The position numbers and the translations under genes were made by a program. The notes below the pieces were generated by a model. The model was given only the letters and a program-made list of their open reading frames with translations. It made no database searches and was not told the DNA's origin. Below are positions 44,581 through 53,604 of a stretch of 64,000 nt of DNA, one piece after another. Source of the stretch: Microbacterium sp. (lineage in GTDB: Bacteria > Actinomycetota > Actinomycetes > Actinomycetales > Microbacteriaceae); the NCBI GenBank assembly GCA_003524435.1, contig DQHP01000040.1, positions 7,581 to 71,580 of the forward strand. Reading direction: 5' to 3'. The stretch's first letter is position 1; every line of letters begins with the position of its first letter.

Positions 44581-45615
44581 TTAGCGGCTCGCCTCATCTT
44601 CATCGAGCATCCGCGACAGATAGCGGGCAACCGCCCGTGCTGCTGCAAGATTGCTCGGATAGTCCATACGTGTGGGCCCCATGACGCCGACGCGGGCCGT
44701 GCCTCCTGGAGCCATATAGTTACTCGCGACGATCGAAGCCTCGGGGAGGCCAAAGGGCTCGTTCTCCGCGCCAATACTTGCCGCCAGCCCCTGCTCGTCT
44801 GTCACCATCTCGCTCATGAGTCGCAACAGCGTCACCTGCTCCTCGATTGCTTCGAGGAGAGGATGGATGCTACCGCGAAAGTCTTGTTCGCGCCTTGCAA
44901 GCGTCGCGGCTCCGGCCATAACCAACCGCTCGTGGCGGAACTCGGCTAATTCTTCGCCGATGATGGCGCCGATAATCCGAACCGCCACATCTGTGCGCTG
45001 CTCGTCGACCCCGGTCGCCAGCAACTGCACCCGATCTGACGCTTCGCGCACAGACTGGCCCGTAAGCAGCGCAGACAATCGTGCACGCAGGACAGCGACT
45101 TCCCCGTCATCGAGGTCGATCGGGAGCCCGGCAATGCGCTGCGAAACTCCCCCCGCATCCGTCACCAGTACGACAAGAACGCGGTTAGGCGCGAGCGAGA
45201 CAACTTCAATGTGTGTGAGATGCGCTCGTGCAAACGAGGGGTACTGTGCGAGCGCGACCTGTCCTGTCACCTGCGTCAGCACTCGTACAGTGCGCGCCAT
45301 CAGATCATCGAGATCGGCCGGGTCGGCGAGGAAGGACTCGATGGCGGTGCGTTGTGGTGCTGACAACGGACGCAACTGCGCGAGGTGGTTGACGAAGACA
45401 CGATAGCCCTTGTCAGTGGGCACTCGACCAGACGAGGTGTGTGGCGCGACGATGAGTTCTTCGTCTTCGAGCTGCGCCATGTCGTTGCGAATCGTCGCCG
45501 CCGAGACACCGAACGAGTGTCGATCGACGATGGACTTACTACCGACGGGCTCGTGCGATTCAACGTAGTCCTGCACGATGGCACGGAGTACCTCTAAGCC
45601 GCGTTCGCTGACCAC
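44581..45615 (-). CDS. hrcA: Heat-inducible transcription repressor HrcA
   Basis: The 344-residue repressor binds CIRCE and controls chaperone genes. The winged-helix N-terminus reads [23 protein letters not shown], and [20 protein letters not shown] is the recognition helix region; the HrcA dimerisation region follows. GTG start with GAGGAGG about eight bases ahead. A CIRCE element stands 17 bp upstream, so it is autoregulated and co-regulates dnaJ. Confidence 0.96.
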   Translation of the reverse strand: MVSERGLEVLRAIVQDYVESHEPVGSKSIVDRHSFGVSAATIRNDMAQLEDEELIVAPHTSSGRVPTDKGYRVFVNHLAQLRPLSAPQRTAIESFLADPADLDDLMARTVRVLTQVTGQVALAQYPSFARAHLTHIEVVSLAPNRVLVVLVTDAGGVSQRIAGLPIDLDDGEVAVLRARLSALLTGQSVREASDRVQLLATGVDEQRTDVAVRIIGAIIGEELAEFRHERLVMAGAATLARREQDFRGSIHPLLEAIEEQVTLLRLMSEMVTDEQGLAASIGAENEPFGLPEASIVASNYMAPGGTARVGVMGPTRMDYPSNLAAARAVARYLSRMLDEDEASR

Positions 45616-45631
45616 TTCGCACCTCCTCTGC

Positions 45632-45658
45632 CTGGCACTCGAATACTCAGAGTGCCAA
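45632..45658 (-). promoter_or_regulatory. CIRCE operator
   Basis: On the minus strand, TTGGCACTC-N9-GAGTGCCAG, close to the consensus TTAGCACTC-N9-GAGTGCTAA. The two nine-base arms flank a nine-base spacer. It lies between hemW and hrcA and is the binding site expected for HrcA. Confidence 0.95.
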
Positions 45659-45663
45659 TTCTA
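45658..45663 (-). promoter_or_regulatory. -10 box of hrcA-dnaJ, overlapping hemW stop and CIRCE
   Basis: TAGAAT on the minus strand. Its TAG is the hemW stop codon and its last base is the first base of the CIRCE arm, so HrcA bound at CIRCE would directly block the start of transcription. Confidence 0.65.
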
Positions 45664-46890
45664 ACCGTTGCGCTGGTCCGTGAGCTCGCGCACCACAGCA
45701 TCGGCGAGCAGCCGTCCCTTCAGTGTGAGCCTAATCCGGCCTCGCAGTGCTGCCGCGGCATCGACGAGACCGTCTGCGATGAGTCCGGCAACGCGCGTGC
45801 GGTTCGCGGGTGGCAAGTCAGAAATAGCCAAGCCCTCGCTCAGCCGACTCTCCAGCAAGACGCGCTCCAAGAGGTGCGCCTCTGTATCGGGGCGCTCGGT
45901 TCCAGCGGCCGGTGATTCGGATGCCGCGAGCCGCTGTGCGTACGCCGCGGGATGTTTGACATTCCACCACCGAAGACCGGCAATGTGGCTGTGAGCGCCG
46001 GGGCCGAAGCCCCACCAGTCATTGCCGCGCCAGTAAGCGAGATTGTGTCGAGAGCGCTGCTCGTCGCTACGCGCCCAGTTACTCAACTCGTACCATTCGA
46101 AACCGGCTGCAGAGAGCCGTGCGTCTGCGAGTTCATACATGTCGGCCTGCAGATCATCGTCGGGCGCGGGGACCTCGCCGCGCCGAATCTGCCGAGCGAG
46201 CTTCGTGCCATCTTCGATGATCAGCGCGTAGGCGGAAATATGATCAGAATCCAGCGCGATCGCCGCATCCAAAGACGCTTCCCAATCAGCCAGCGACTCC
46301 CCCGGCGCCCCATAGATGACATCGACGCTCACGTCGAGACCCGCAGCTTTCGCCGCATCGACCGCGGTCCGCACATTCTCCGGGCGATGCGTGCGATCCA
46401 GCGCCGCGAGCACATGAGGCACGGCCGACTGCATTCCGATCGAGAGTCGAGTCACCCCGGCATCAGCCAGTCGCTGTGCAACTTCGGGCGTCACCGTATC
46501 GGGGTTCGCCTCGACGGTGACTTCGGCTCCATCGCTCAGCCCGAAGGCGTCGACCGCGACGCCCAGCATCCGTGCGAGATCACCGGCGGGCAGCAGGGTC
46601 GGCGTTCCTCCGCCAAAGAACACGGTATCCATCGACCGGAGCGCACCCGCGCCCTCGAGCACTCGACGCGCGAGGGCGATCTCTGCCTCTAGTGTGTCTG
46701 CGTAATCCTCTTGTCGCGCACCGCGCAACTCGCTTGAGGTGTAGGTATTGAAGTCGCAATATCCGCAACGCACACGACAAAACGGGATGTGCAGATACGC
46801 CGAAAATGGTGCGTTCTGATCAATCGGCAGGTCTTCGGGAAGACGACCGTCTGCCGGTGCAGGGTCACCGAGCGGCAAAGGACCCGCCAT
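45661..46890 (-). CDS. hemW: Radical SAM coproporphyrinogen-III oxidase-like protein HemW
   Basis: This 409-residue radical SAM protein has the cluster motif CRVRCGYCDF (C38, C42, C45) and the HemW-type HNLAYWRGNDWWGFGPGAHS region (read as HNLAYW and GFGPGAHS). HemW proteins are heme chaperones rather than HemN oxidases. The ATG overlaps the DUF1990 stop (ATGA), and its stop codon is the start of the hrcA -10 box. Confidence 0.94.
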   Translation of the reverse strand: MAGPLPLGDPAPADGRLPEDLPIDQNAPFSAYLHIPFCRVRCGYCDFNTYTSSELRGARQEDYADTLEAEIALARRVLEGAGALRSMDTVFFGGGTPTLLPAGDLARMLGVAVDAFGLSDGAEVTVEANPDTVTPEVAQRLADAGVTRLSIGMQSAVPHVLAALDRTHRPENVRTAVDAAKAAGLDVSVDVIYGAPGESLADWEASLDAAIALDSDHISAYALIIEDGTKLARQIRRGEVPAPDDDLQADMYELADARLSAAGFEWYELSNWARSDEQRSRHNLAYWRGNDWWGFGPGAHSHIAGLRWWNVKHPAAYAQRLAASESPAAGTERPDTEAHLLERVLLESRLSEGLAISDLPPANRTRVAGLIADGLVDAAAALRGRIRLTLKGRLLADAVVRELTDQRNG

Positions 46891-47543
46891 CAGAGCGGTG
46901 TCGCATAGAGCGGAGAGATCGCGCGGAGATAGCGCGCGAACAGCTCTTTGCGGCGGCGCTTCATCAGGCCGGGGATGATCTTGTAGAAGAAACTGACCGG
47001 AGCGTCGAACGCACGCACCGTGAACCAGACTTCATCGCTGTCTTCACGCCAGTCGATCTCGAACAGCTCTTCACCACTGACAACCGAGCCACCCACAGTG
47101 CCCAGCACGAATCCGACTCGACGCGCTTCCTCAGTCACAGAAATCACGCGTAGTTCCGCATCGGCACGCATACCGGCAACGCGTCCGCGAAGCCGCAGCG
47201 TCATCCCTGGCCCGACAAACGGCGTACCTTCGGCGTCATAGCGCTGTTCGACTTCACGCTTACTCGGCGAGACGGGGTTTCCTTCGGCGTCGAAGCTGAC
47301 ACCGGCATATGCCGGCCCTGCGGCAGGGCGAACATCCTCGATAGTCAGCCCCGCAGCACGTTGCGCCGTCCAGGACAGTAACTCATCGCTTGACGTTCGA
47401 AAGCGGTCTTCACCGCTGCCGAGCCGCCAAGAATTCTCCGCCGGTGCGCTCCGCTCAGGCGGATACTGCATCAGGTCGGGGGCATGGGTAGCACCTACGG
47501 CGGCATAATCCACCGTTTCGTCTCGGAATGTTCCGCGCCGCAT
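46890..47543 (-). CDS. DUF1990-family protein
   Basis: The product is 217 residues from the ATG at 47543 (a longer start at 47606 would overlap lepA). DUF1990 proteins are actinobacterial and plant-associated with no known function; visible segments are the C-terminal SFFYKIIPGLMKRRRKELFARYL and, earlier, VGPGMTLRLRG. TAGTCT is found seven bases ahead of the ATG, so an internal leaderless start is possible besides coupling to lepA. It lies between lepA and hemW. Confidence 0.8.
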   Translation of the reverse strand: MRRGTFRDETVDYAAVGATHAPDLMQYPPERSAPAENSWRLGSGEDRFRTSSDELLSWTAQRAAGLTIEDVRPAAGPAYAGVSFDAEGNPVSPSKREVEQRYDAEGTPFVGPGMTLRLRGRVAGMRADAELRVISVTEEARRVGFVLGTVGGSVVSGEELFEIDWREDSDEVWFTVRAFDAPVSFFYKIIPGLMKRRRKELFARYLRAISPLYATPL

Positions 47544-47553
47544 AAAATCCAGA

Positions 47554-49404
47554 CTACTTCTTGTCTTTGCCTTCGACATCCCCCGACAGCGCAGCAATGA
47601 ACGCATCTTGGGGCACCTCGACCCGACCGACCATCTTCATACGCTTCTTGCCCTCCTTCTGCTTCTCAAGGAGTTTGCGCTTTCGGCTGATGTCACCGCC
47701 GTAGCATTTGGCAAGCACATCCTTGCGCAGTGCGCGGATCGTCTCACGCGCAATGATGCGTGCGCCGATCGCGGCTTGAATGGGCACTTCAAAGTTCTGA
47801 CGAGGAATAAGTTTGCGCAGACGCTCGGCCATCAGTGTGCCGTAGGCGTATGCCTTCTCGCGGTGCACGATCGCACTGAACGCATCAACCTTGTCGCCCT
47901 GGAGCAGGATGTCGACCTTGACCAGGTCTGCTTCTTGCTGGCCGGAGGGTTCATAGTCGAGACTCGCGTAGCCCTGCGTTTTGGACTTCAACTGGTCAAA
48001 GAAGTCGAACACAATCTCGCCGAGCGGCATGTTGTAGCGCAGTTCGACGCGCTCTTCAGAGAAGTACTCCATGCCCAGCAGCGTTCCACGACGTGTCTGA
48101 CACAATTCCATGACCGTACCGACGTAGTCCTTCGGCAGCAAAATCGCGGTCTTGACCATCGGTTCTGACACCGTGGCGACTCGTCCGTCCGGGTACTCAC
48201 TCGGGTTCGTGACAATCACGGTCTCCCCAGTATCAGTGAGCACCTCGTAGATCACGCTGGGCGCGGTGGTGATGAGATCGAGGTCGAACTCACGCGTCAG
48301 ACGCTCAGTGATGATCTCGAGGTGCAGCAGGCCGAGGAATCCACAACGGAAACCGAAGCCGAGCGCCACCGAGGTCTCTGGTTCGTACACCAGCGACGCA
48401 TCCGACAGTTTGAGTTTGTCGAGCGCCTCACGCAGATCGCCGTAGTCGCTGCCGTCAATCGGATAGAGCCCGGAGTAGACCATGGGCTTCGGCTCGGTGT
48501 ATCCAGGCAATGCCTCGGTCGCACCGTAACGGCTGGTCGTGACGGTGTCACCGACCTTGGACTGGCGTACGTCTTTCACGCCGGTGATGAGATAACCAAC
48601 CTCACCGACCCCGAGTCCCTGGGACGGGATCGGCTCTGGGCTGGAGACGCCGATCTCGAGAAGTTCGTGGTTCGCGTGCGTCGACATCATCTGGATGCGC
48701 TCACGCGGCGTGAGCTTTCCATCGATCATGCGCACATACGTGACGACCCCGCGGTAGGAGTCGTACACCGAGTCGAAGATCATGGCCCGTGCCGGAGCCT
48801 CGGGGTCGCCCTGCGGTGCGGGAATCCCGCGGACAAGACGATCGAGCAGATCTTCCACTCCGACGCCGGTCTTACCCGATACCCGAAGCACATCTTCCGG
48901 CTTTCCGCCGATGAGATCGGCGAGTTCCTTCGCGAAGCGGTCAGGATCAGCCGCGGGCAGATCGATCTTGTTCAGCACCGGAATGATGTGGAGATCATTC
49001 TCCAGCGCGAGGTAGAGGTTAGCGAGAGTCTGCGCCTCAATTCCCTGCGCGGCATCCACGAGCAAAATTGCGCCCTCGCAGGCCGCCAACGACCGCGACA
49101 CTTCGTAAGTGAAGTCAACGTGGCCCGGGGTATCGATCATGTTGAGCGCGACGGTCTCGCCGTCGACTTCCCACGGCATGCGCACCGCCTGGCTCTTGAT
49201 GGTGATGCCGCGCTCACGCTCAATGTCCATGCGGTCCAGGTACTGGGCGCGCATGTCACGGTCTGACACGGCGCCAGTGATTTGCAGCATGCGGTCAGCA
49301 AGAGTCGACTTGCCGTGATCGATGTGGGCAATGATGCAGAAATTTCGGATCTGCGAAGCCGGGGTCGCGGCAGGCGACAGCGGAGTGAGAGCGCGTGGTG
49401 ACAT
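47554..49404 (-). CDS. lepA: Elongation factor 4 (LepA)
   Basis: This 616-residue ribosome-associated translational GTPase has GTPase motifs [13 protein letters not shown] (G1), a DTPGHVDF segment (G3), and [11 protein letters not shown] (G4), followed by domains II, III, V and the LepA-specific C-terminal domain ([26 protein letters not shown]). First gene of the lepA-DUF1990-hemW-hrcA-dnaJ-rsmE strand. TAGACT lies nine bases before its ATG. Confidence 0.97.
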   Translation of the reverse strand: MSPRALTPLSPAATPASQIRNFCIIAHIDHGKSTLADRMLQITGAVSDRDMRAQYLDRMDIERERGITIKSQAVRMPWEVDGETVALNMIDTPGHVDFTYEVSRSLAACEGAILLVDAAQGIEAQTLANLYLALENDLHIIPVLNKIDLPAADPDRFAKELADLIGGKPEDVLRVSGKTGVGVEDLLDRLVRGIPAPQGDPEAPARAMIFDSVYDSYRGVVTYVRMIDGKLTPRERIQMMSTHANHELLEIGVSSPEPIPSQGLGVGEVGYLITGVKDVRQSKVGDTVTTSRYGATEALPGYTEPKPMVYSGLYPIDGSDYGDLREALDKLKLSDASLVYEPETSVALGFGFRCGFLGLLHLEIITERLTREFDLDLITTAPSVIYEVLTDTGETVIVTNPSEYPDGRVATVSEPMVKTAILLPKDYVGTVMELCQTRRGTLLGMEYFSEERVELRYNMPLGEIVFDFFDQLKSKTQGYASLDYEPSGQQEADLVKVDILLQGDKVDAFSAIVHREKAYAYGTLMAERLRKLIPRQNFEVPIQAAIGARIIARETIRALRKDVLAKCYGGDISRKRKLLEKQKEGKKRMKMVGRVEVPQDAFIAALSGDVEGKDKK

Positions 49405-49642
49405 GTCCAGATGAGTCTACGGTGAGTCACGCCTAATCCCCGATTCGACGTGACCAGTGATACTCTCCCAAGGTTGCCCCGGTTCTTCAGATGACACTGA
49501 GTGCCACCTGCGATATGACTTAGTGACCTACCTTTTCGCTGCGCTTTATCGCACAAACAAACGGATGATGCTTGACTGTCATCCCGACCCAGCGTTGCGT
49601 CGGAAGATCCCGAGCGCGTCTGAAACGAAGAAAGACGAAACC
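49405..49642. other. Intergenic region before the oligopeptide importer
   Basis: This 238-bp region between divergent lepA and the permease gene holds a TTGACT at 49570-49575, a possible -35, without a convincing -10 at normal spacing, and GATACT at 49459-49464. No gene or RNA was recognised. An upstream extension of the permease frame through it (from 49457) looks non-coding. Confidence 0.3.
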
Positions 49643-50626
49643 TTGATCAAGTACCTCCTCCGCCGTACCCTCGGCTGGTTGTTGATGATCGTGGTCGCGA
49701 CCAATATCACGTACTTTCTTGCCTGGGGGTTCCTGAACCCCCGCAATAATTACGTCGGCCGGCGTCCCCCGCTCAGCGAAGAGCAGATCAACCAACTTCT
49801 CGAGCCGCGCAACCTCAGCGACACCGTCCCGATCTGGGAAAGGTGGTGGAACTGGATCACCGACATTGTCTTGCACTGGAACTGGGGCGTCAGCCCCACT
49901 GGCGGTTCCGTCAACGAGCAGGTCGCCTTCAGAATGTGGGTCAGCGCGGAGCTCGTCCTCGGTGCGACGATCATCATGACCGTGATTGGTATCGCGCTCG
50001 GCGTGTACACGGCGTCTCGCCAGTACAAGCTCGCTGACCGAATCGGTCAGGCGACCTCGATCATCACGATGAACATCAACATCATCGTCGCAGCCCTCGG
50101 CATCGTTCTGCTCGCTATCGCGTTCAACGATCTCGTCGGCACGCGCGTCTTTTACGTCACTGGCTCCGCGAGTAAGGGCGTTGAAGGCTTCTTCCCAGTG
50201 CTGATAGACAAATTGCAACACATCACGTTGCCCACGATTGGCCTCGTGATCACCGGTTACGCTGGCACCCACTTCTTGCAGCGCTCGCTGTTGCTGGACA
50301 ACATCAATGCTGATTACGTCCGCACGGCCCGAGCTAAGGGACTCACGAAGCCGCAGGCCATCCGCAAGCACGCGCTGCGCACCTCGCTGATTCCGGTCGC
50401 TACGCAGGTAGCGTTCAGTATCCCCACCGTGTTCACCGGGGCGATCCTCACCGAAATGATCTTCGCCTGGAACGGAATGGGCCGATATTTCATCGAGACG
50501 ATCTCGAAGAGTGACATCCACGGTGTGGTCGCCACCGCGGCCTTCGCCGGCCTGCTGACAGCGCTCGGAGCAATCCTTTCCGACATTGTGGTCGTCGTTC
50601 TTGACCCGCGAGTGAGGGTGAGCTGA
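49643..50626 (+). CDS. Oligopeptide ABC transporter permease (DppB/OppB type)
   Basis: This roughly 327-residue permease has six helices and the EAA-loop region TARAKGLTKPQAIRKHALRTS. The TTG at 49643 starts the mature-looking N-terminus LIKYLLRRTLGWLLMIVV, with GAAGAAAG upstream; the long extension from 49457 is hydrophilic and atypical. First gene of a four-gene importer operon, followed after two bases by the second permease. Confidence 0.93.
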   Translation: MIKYLLRRTLGWLLMIVVATNITYFLAWGFLNPRNNYVGRRPPLSEEQINQLLEPRNLSDTVPIWERWWNWITDIVLHWNWGVSPTGGSVNEQVAFRMWVSAELVLGATIIMTVIGIALGVYTASRQYKLADRIGQATSIITMNINIIVAALGIVLLAIAFNDLVGTRVFYVTGSASKGVEGFFPVLIDKLQHITLPTIGLVITGYAGTHFLQRSLLLDNINADYVRTARAKGLTKPQAIRKHALRTSLIPVATQVAFSIPTVFTGAILTEMIFAWNGMGRYFIETISKSDIHGVVATAAFAGLLTALGAILSDIVVVVLDPRVRVS

Positions 50627-50628
50627 TC

Positions 50629-51531
50629 ATGACTACCGCACCAACTGAGAGCACACTCATCGACAACAGCAAGCCGTTGTCGAAGTGGACGCTGTACACC
50701 CGTCGATTCATGCGCAACAAGCCCGCTGTCGGCGGAATTGTCATCTTCATCCTGCTCGTGCTGTTCGCGATTATCGCTCCACTCATCGCAAAGTACGACC
50801 ATATCGAGCTGGACTTCCTCAACCTCGGAACGGGGCCCTCCGGCGAACACTGGTTCGGAACGACCTCTGCGGGAAACGACACCTTCGCGCAGGTCGCGAT
50901 CGGTCTGCAGCGATCTCTCATGATCGCCATCAGCGTCTCGCTCGGCACGACCGTGCTCTCTGCGGTCATCGGCACCGCCGCCGCCTACTTTGGTGGTCGC
51001 ACAGAGAAGATCACACTCGTGGTCATCCACTTCATGATGGTGATTCCGAGCTTCCTCATCCTCTCGCTGCTCTCGAACCGCTCCGGCGGTGACTGGCGCG
51101 TGATCGCATTGATCATGATCTTCGTCACCGGCTGGTACTTCCCCGCCCGCGTGGTGTGGACGACCGCGCTCTCTTTACGTGAGCGCGAGTATGTGCACGC
51201 CGCACGGTATATGGGCGTGGGTGGTTTCCGCATCGTGTTGCGCCACCTGATCCCCAACATCGGTTCCCTCCTCGTGATCAACTTCACGCTCGGCATCGTC
51301 GGTGCGGTCATGGCTGAAACTGGCCTGTCGTTCATCGGCTTCGGTGTGAAGATCCCTGATGTATCGCTCGGCTCCTTGATCGGATCCGGAGCGAACACCA
51401 TCACGAGCGCCCCGTGGCTGTTCTATTTCCCGGCGGGGGCTTTGACCCTGCTCACCGTGTCTATGGCACTTGTGGCTGACGGGTTGCGCGACGCACTTGA
51501 TCCCACTTCGGCGGCAGGAGGACGCGCATGA
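50629..51531 (+). CDS. Oligopeptide ABC transporter permease (DppC/OppC type)
   Basis: This 300-residue permease has an N-terminal soluble lead (KWTLYTRRFMRNKPAVG) and six helices. The EAA loop reads AARYMGVGGFRIVLRHLIPN, followed by GLSFIGFGVKIPDVSLGSLIG. It pairs with the preceding permease, and its stop overlaps the ATPase start (ATGA). Confidence 0.95.
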   Translation: MTTAPTESTLIDNSKPLSKWTLYTRRFMRNKPAVGGIVIFILLVLFAIIAPLIAKYDHIELDFLNLGTGPSGEHWFGTTSAGNDTFAQVAIGLQRSLMIAISVSLGTTVLSAVIGTAAAYFGGRTEKITLVVIHFMMVIPSFLILSLLSNRSGGDWRVIALIMIFVTGWYFPARVVWTTALSLREREYVHAARYMGVGGFRIVLRHLIPNIGSLLVINFTLGIVGAVMAETGLSFIGFGVKIPDVSLGSLIGSGANTITSAPWLFYFPAGALTLLTVSMALVADGLRDALDPTSAAGGRA

Positions 51532-53456
51532 GCGCCATTATCTCGGTACGCGATCTCACGGTCAGCTTTGCCTCGGAGGCAGGGCGGGTGGATGCCGTTC
51601 GCGGCGTCTCATTCGACCTCGAAGCAGGAAAGACTCTCGGCATCGTCGGTGAGTCCGGATCCGGCAAGTCGGTCACCTCACTCGCCATCATGGGCCTGCT
51701 CGATGAGAACGCGAAAGTCACCGGCTCGATCATTTATGACGGCCAGGAACTGCTCGGCAAGTCCGATAAGCAGATGTCCGTCATCCGCGGCAACGGCCTC
51801 GCGATGATCTTCCAGGATCCGCTCACCTCGCTCACCCCTGTGTTCACCGTTGGCGACCAGCTGATCGAAGCTCTCACTGCGCACCGTGGACTGTCCAAGA
51901 AGCAAGCGTGGGACCGGTCTGTTGAGCTGCTTCAGCTCGTCGGTATTCCTGAACCAGAGAAGCGTATGAAGGGCTTCCCGCATGAGTTCTCCGGCGGTAT
52001 GCGTCAGCGTGTGGTCATCGCTATTGCGATGGCGAACAATCCGAAGCTCATCATTGCGGACGAGCCGACGACGGCCCTTGATGTCACGATCCAGGCACAG
52101 ATTCTCGATCTGATCGAGAAAGCACAGGCCGAAACCGGTGCCGCAACGATCATGATCACCCACGACATGGGTGTTGTGGCTCGTATGGCTGACGACGTCA
52201 TGGTGATGTACGCGGGCAAGCCAATCGAGCACGCCCCAGTTGGTGAGCTCTTCCACCACACGCGCATGCCCTACTCAATCGGTCTACTCGGTGCGATTCC
52301 GCGGGTCGACAAGTCGGAGAAGGAGCCTTTGGTTCCGATCAAGGGCAACCCACCGCTGCTGATCAACCTCCCTGACGCGTGTCCTTTCGCTGACCGCTGC
52401 CCGATCGCCATCGACGCGTGCCTCACCCGAGAGCCTGAGCTTGTACCGGTGCAGACCGGTACGGGAATCGAGCATCAGGTCGCCTGCATCCGCGCCGACG
52501 AAATCACAGACGACGGGATGCTCGGTGGCCTGCCTGTCTACCCAGTGCCGAAGATTCCCGAGAGCGAACTGACGCGCATGCCGCGCGAAGAACGCCCGAT
52601 CACGCTTGACGTGCAGAACCTGAACAAGACCTTCCCCTTGGTCAAGGGCGCGTTCCTCAAGCGCAAGGTCGGTGAAGTCCACGCGGTCAAGAACGTCAGC
52701 TTCGACGTTCGCGAGGGCGAGACGATGGCCATCGTTGGTGAGTCTGGCTCTGGCAAGACGACAACACTGCTGCAGATCATGGACCTGGTGAAACAGCAGG
52801 ACGGCGACATCATCATCAACGGCACGAGTGTCGGTGACATCACCAGCCGATCCATCGAGAAGCAGGTACGCCGCGACATTCAGATCGTCTTCCAGGATCC
52901 CATGGGCGCCCTCGATCCTCGTATGACGGTTTCCGACGTGATCGCCGAGCCGTTGCGCGCGATCGGAACGCCGAAGGATGCGGTACACCGCCGCGTCAAG
53001 GAACTGATGGATCTCGTCGGCCTCAACCCGGTGCACATCGACAGGTTCCCCGGCGCGTTCTCCGGCGGCCAGCGGCAGCGCATCGGCATCGCACGCGCGC
53101 TGTCGACGAACCCCAAGATCATCGTGCTCGATGAGCCAGTCTCGGCACTCGACGTGTCGATTCAGGCCGGCGTCATCAACCTGCTCGATGAACTGAAGGT
53201 CAAGCTTGGTCTTTCGTACCTGTTCGTTGCACACGACCTTTCGGTCATTCGACACATCGCTGATCGCGTCGCCGTGATGTATCTCGGTGACTTCGTCGAG
53301 CACGGCGATGTCGATGAGATCTTCGAGAACCCTCAGCATCCCTATACGAAGGCGCTGCTGTCGGCGATTCCTGTGCCCGATCCAGACATCGAGCGCACGC
53401 GTGAACGTCTCATCTTCAATCCGGACACCATGCAGGCAGAGCCAGTCGCACGGTGA
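51528..53456 (+). CDS. Fused dual ATP-binding protein of oligopeptide importer (DppD-DppF)
   Basis: This 642-residue fusion holds two complete ABC ATPase domains. Domain 1 (about 1-265): GESGSGKSV, signature FSGGMRQRVV, Walker B LIIADEPTTALD, then an OppC-N type cysteine cluster (CPFADRCPIA) at about 285-325. Domain 2 (about 360-620): GESGSGKTT, signature FSGGQRQRIG, Walker B IIVLDEPVSALD. It replaces the two separate DppD and DppF subunits. It energises the upstream permeases and presumably works with the substrate-binding lipoprotein downstream. Confidence 0.96.
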   Translation: MSAIISVRDLTVSFASEAGRVDAVRGVSFDLEAGKTLGIVGESGSGKSVTSLAIMGLLDENAKVTGSIIYDGQELLGKSDKQMSVIRGNGLAMIFQDPLTSLTPVFTVGDQLIEALTAHRGLSKKQAWDRSVELLQLVGIPEPEKRMKGFPHEFSGGMRQRVVIAIAMANNPKLIIADEPTTALDVTIQAQILDLIEKAQAETGAATIMITHDMGVVARMADDVMVMYAGKPIEHAPVGELFHHTRMPYSIGLLGAIPRVDKSEKEPLVPIKGNPPLLINLPDACPFADRCPIAIDACLTREPELVPVQTGTGIEHQVACIRADEITDDGMLGGLPVYPVPKIPESELTRMPREERPITLDVQNLNKTFPLVKGAFLKRKVGEVHAVKNVSFDVREGETMAIVGESGSGKTTTLLQIMDLVKQQDGDIIINGTSVGDITSRSIEKQVRRDIQIVFQDPMGALDPRMTVSDVIAEPLRAIGTPKDAVHRRVKELMDLVGLNPVHIDRFPGAFSGGQRQRIGIARALSTNPKIIVLDEPVSALDVSIQAGVINLLDELKVKLGLSYLFVAHDLSVIRHIADRVAVMYLGDFVEHGDVDEIFENPQHPYTKALLSAIPVPDPDIERTRERLIFNPDTMQAEPVAR

Positions 53457-53460
53457 CCCG

Positions 53461-53520
53461 ATAACCAACCGGTAACGATCGGTTACTGTCCGATAACAGT
53501 TACGCGCCATTCACTGTTGT
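53461..53520. promoter_or_regulatory. Short inverted repeats before the binding-protein gene
   Basis: GTAAC-GATCG-GTTAC (53472-53486) and the palindrome TAACAGTTA (53494-53502) lie in the 148-bp gap between the dual ATPase and the lipoprotein gene. They may be an operator, a weak hairpin or both; no T-run follows. Confidence 0.35.
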
Positions 53521-53604
53521 CCCGTGTATTCCGTCGCTGTGAGAACTATTCTTCCCCTTATGACACGCCTACTGGCGAACACGCCGAAAGGCGAAAGGAG
53601 CACC

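Noticed and set aside
49520..50521. 333-residue minus-strand frame opposite the first permease
   Set aside because: Asp/Arg/Val-rich antisense shadow without membrane or catalytic features.
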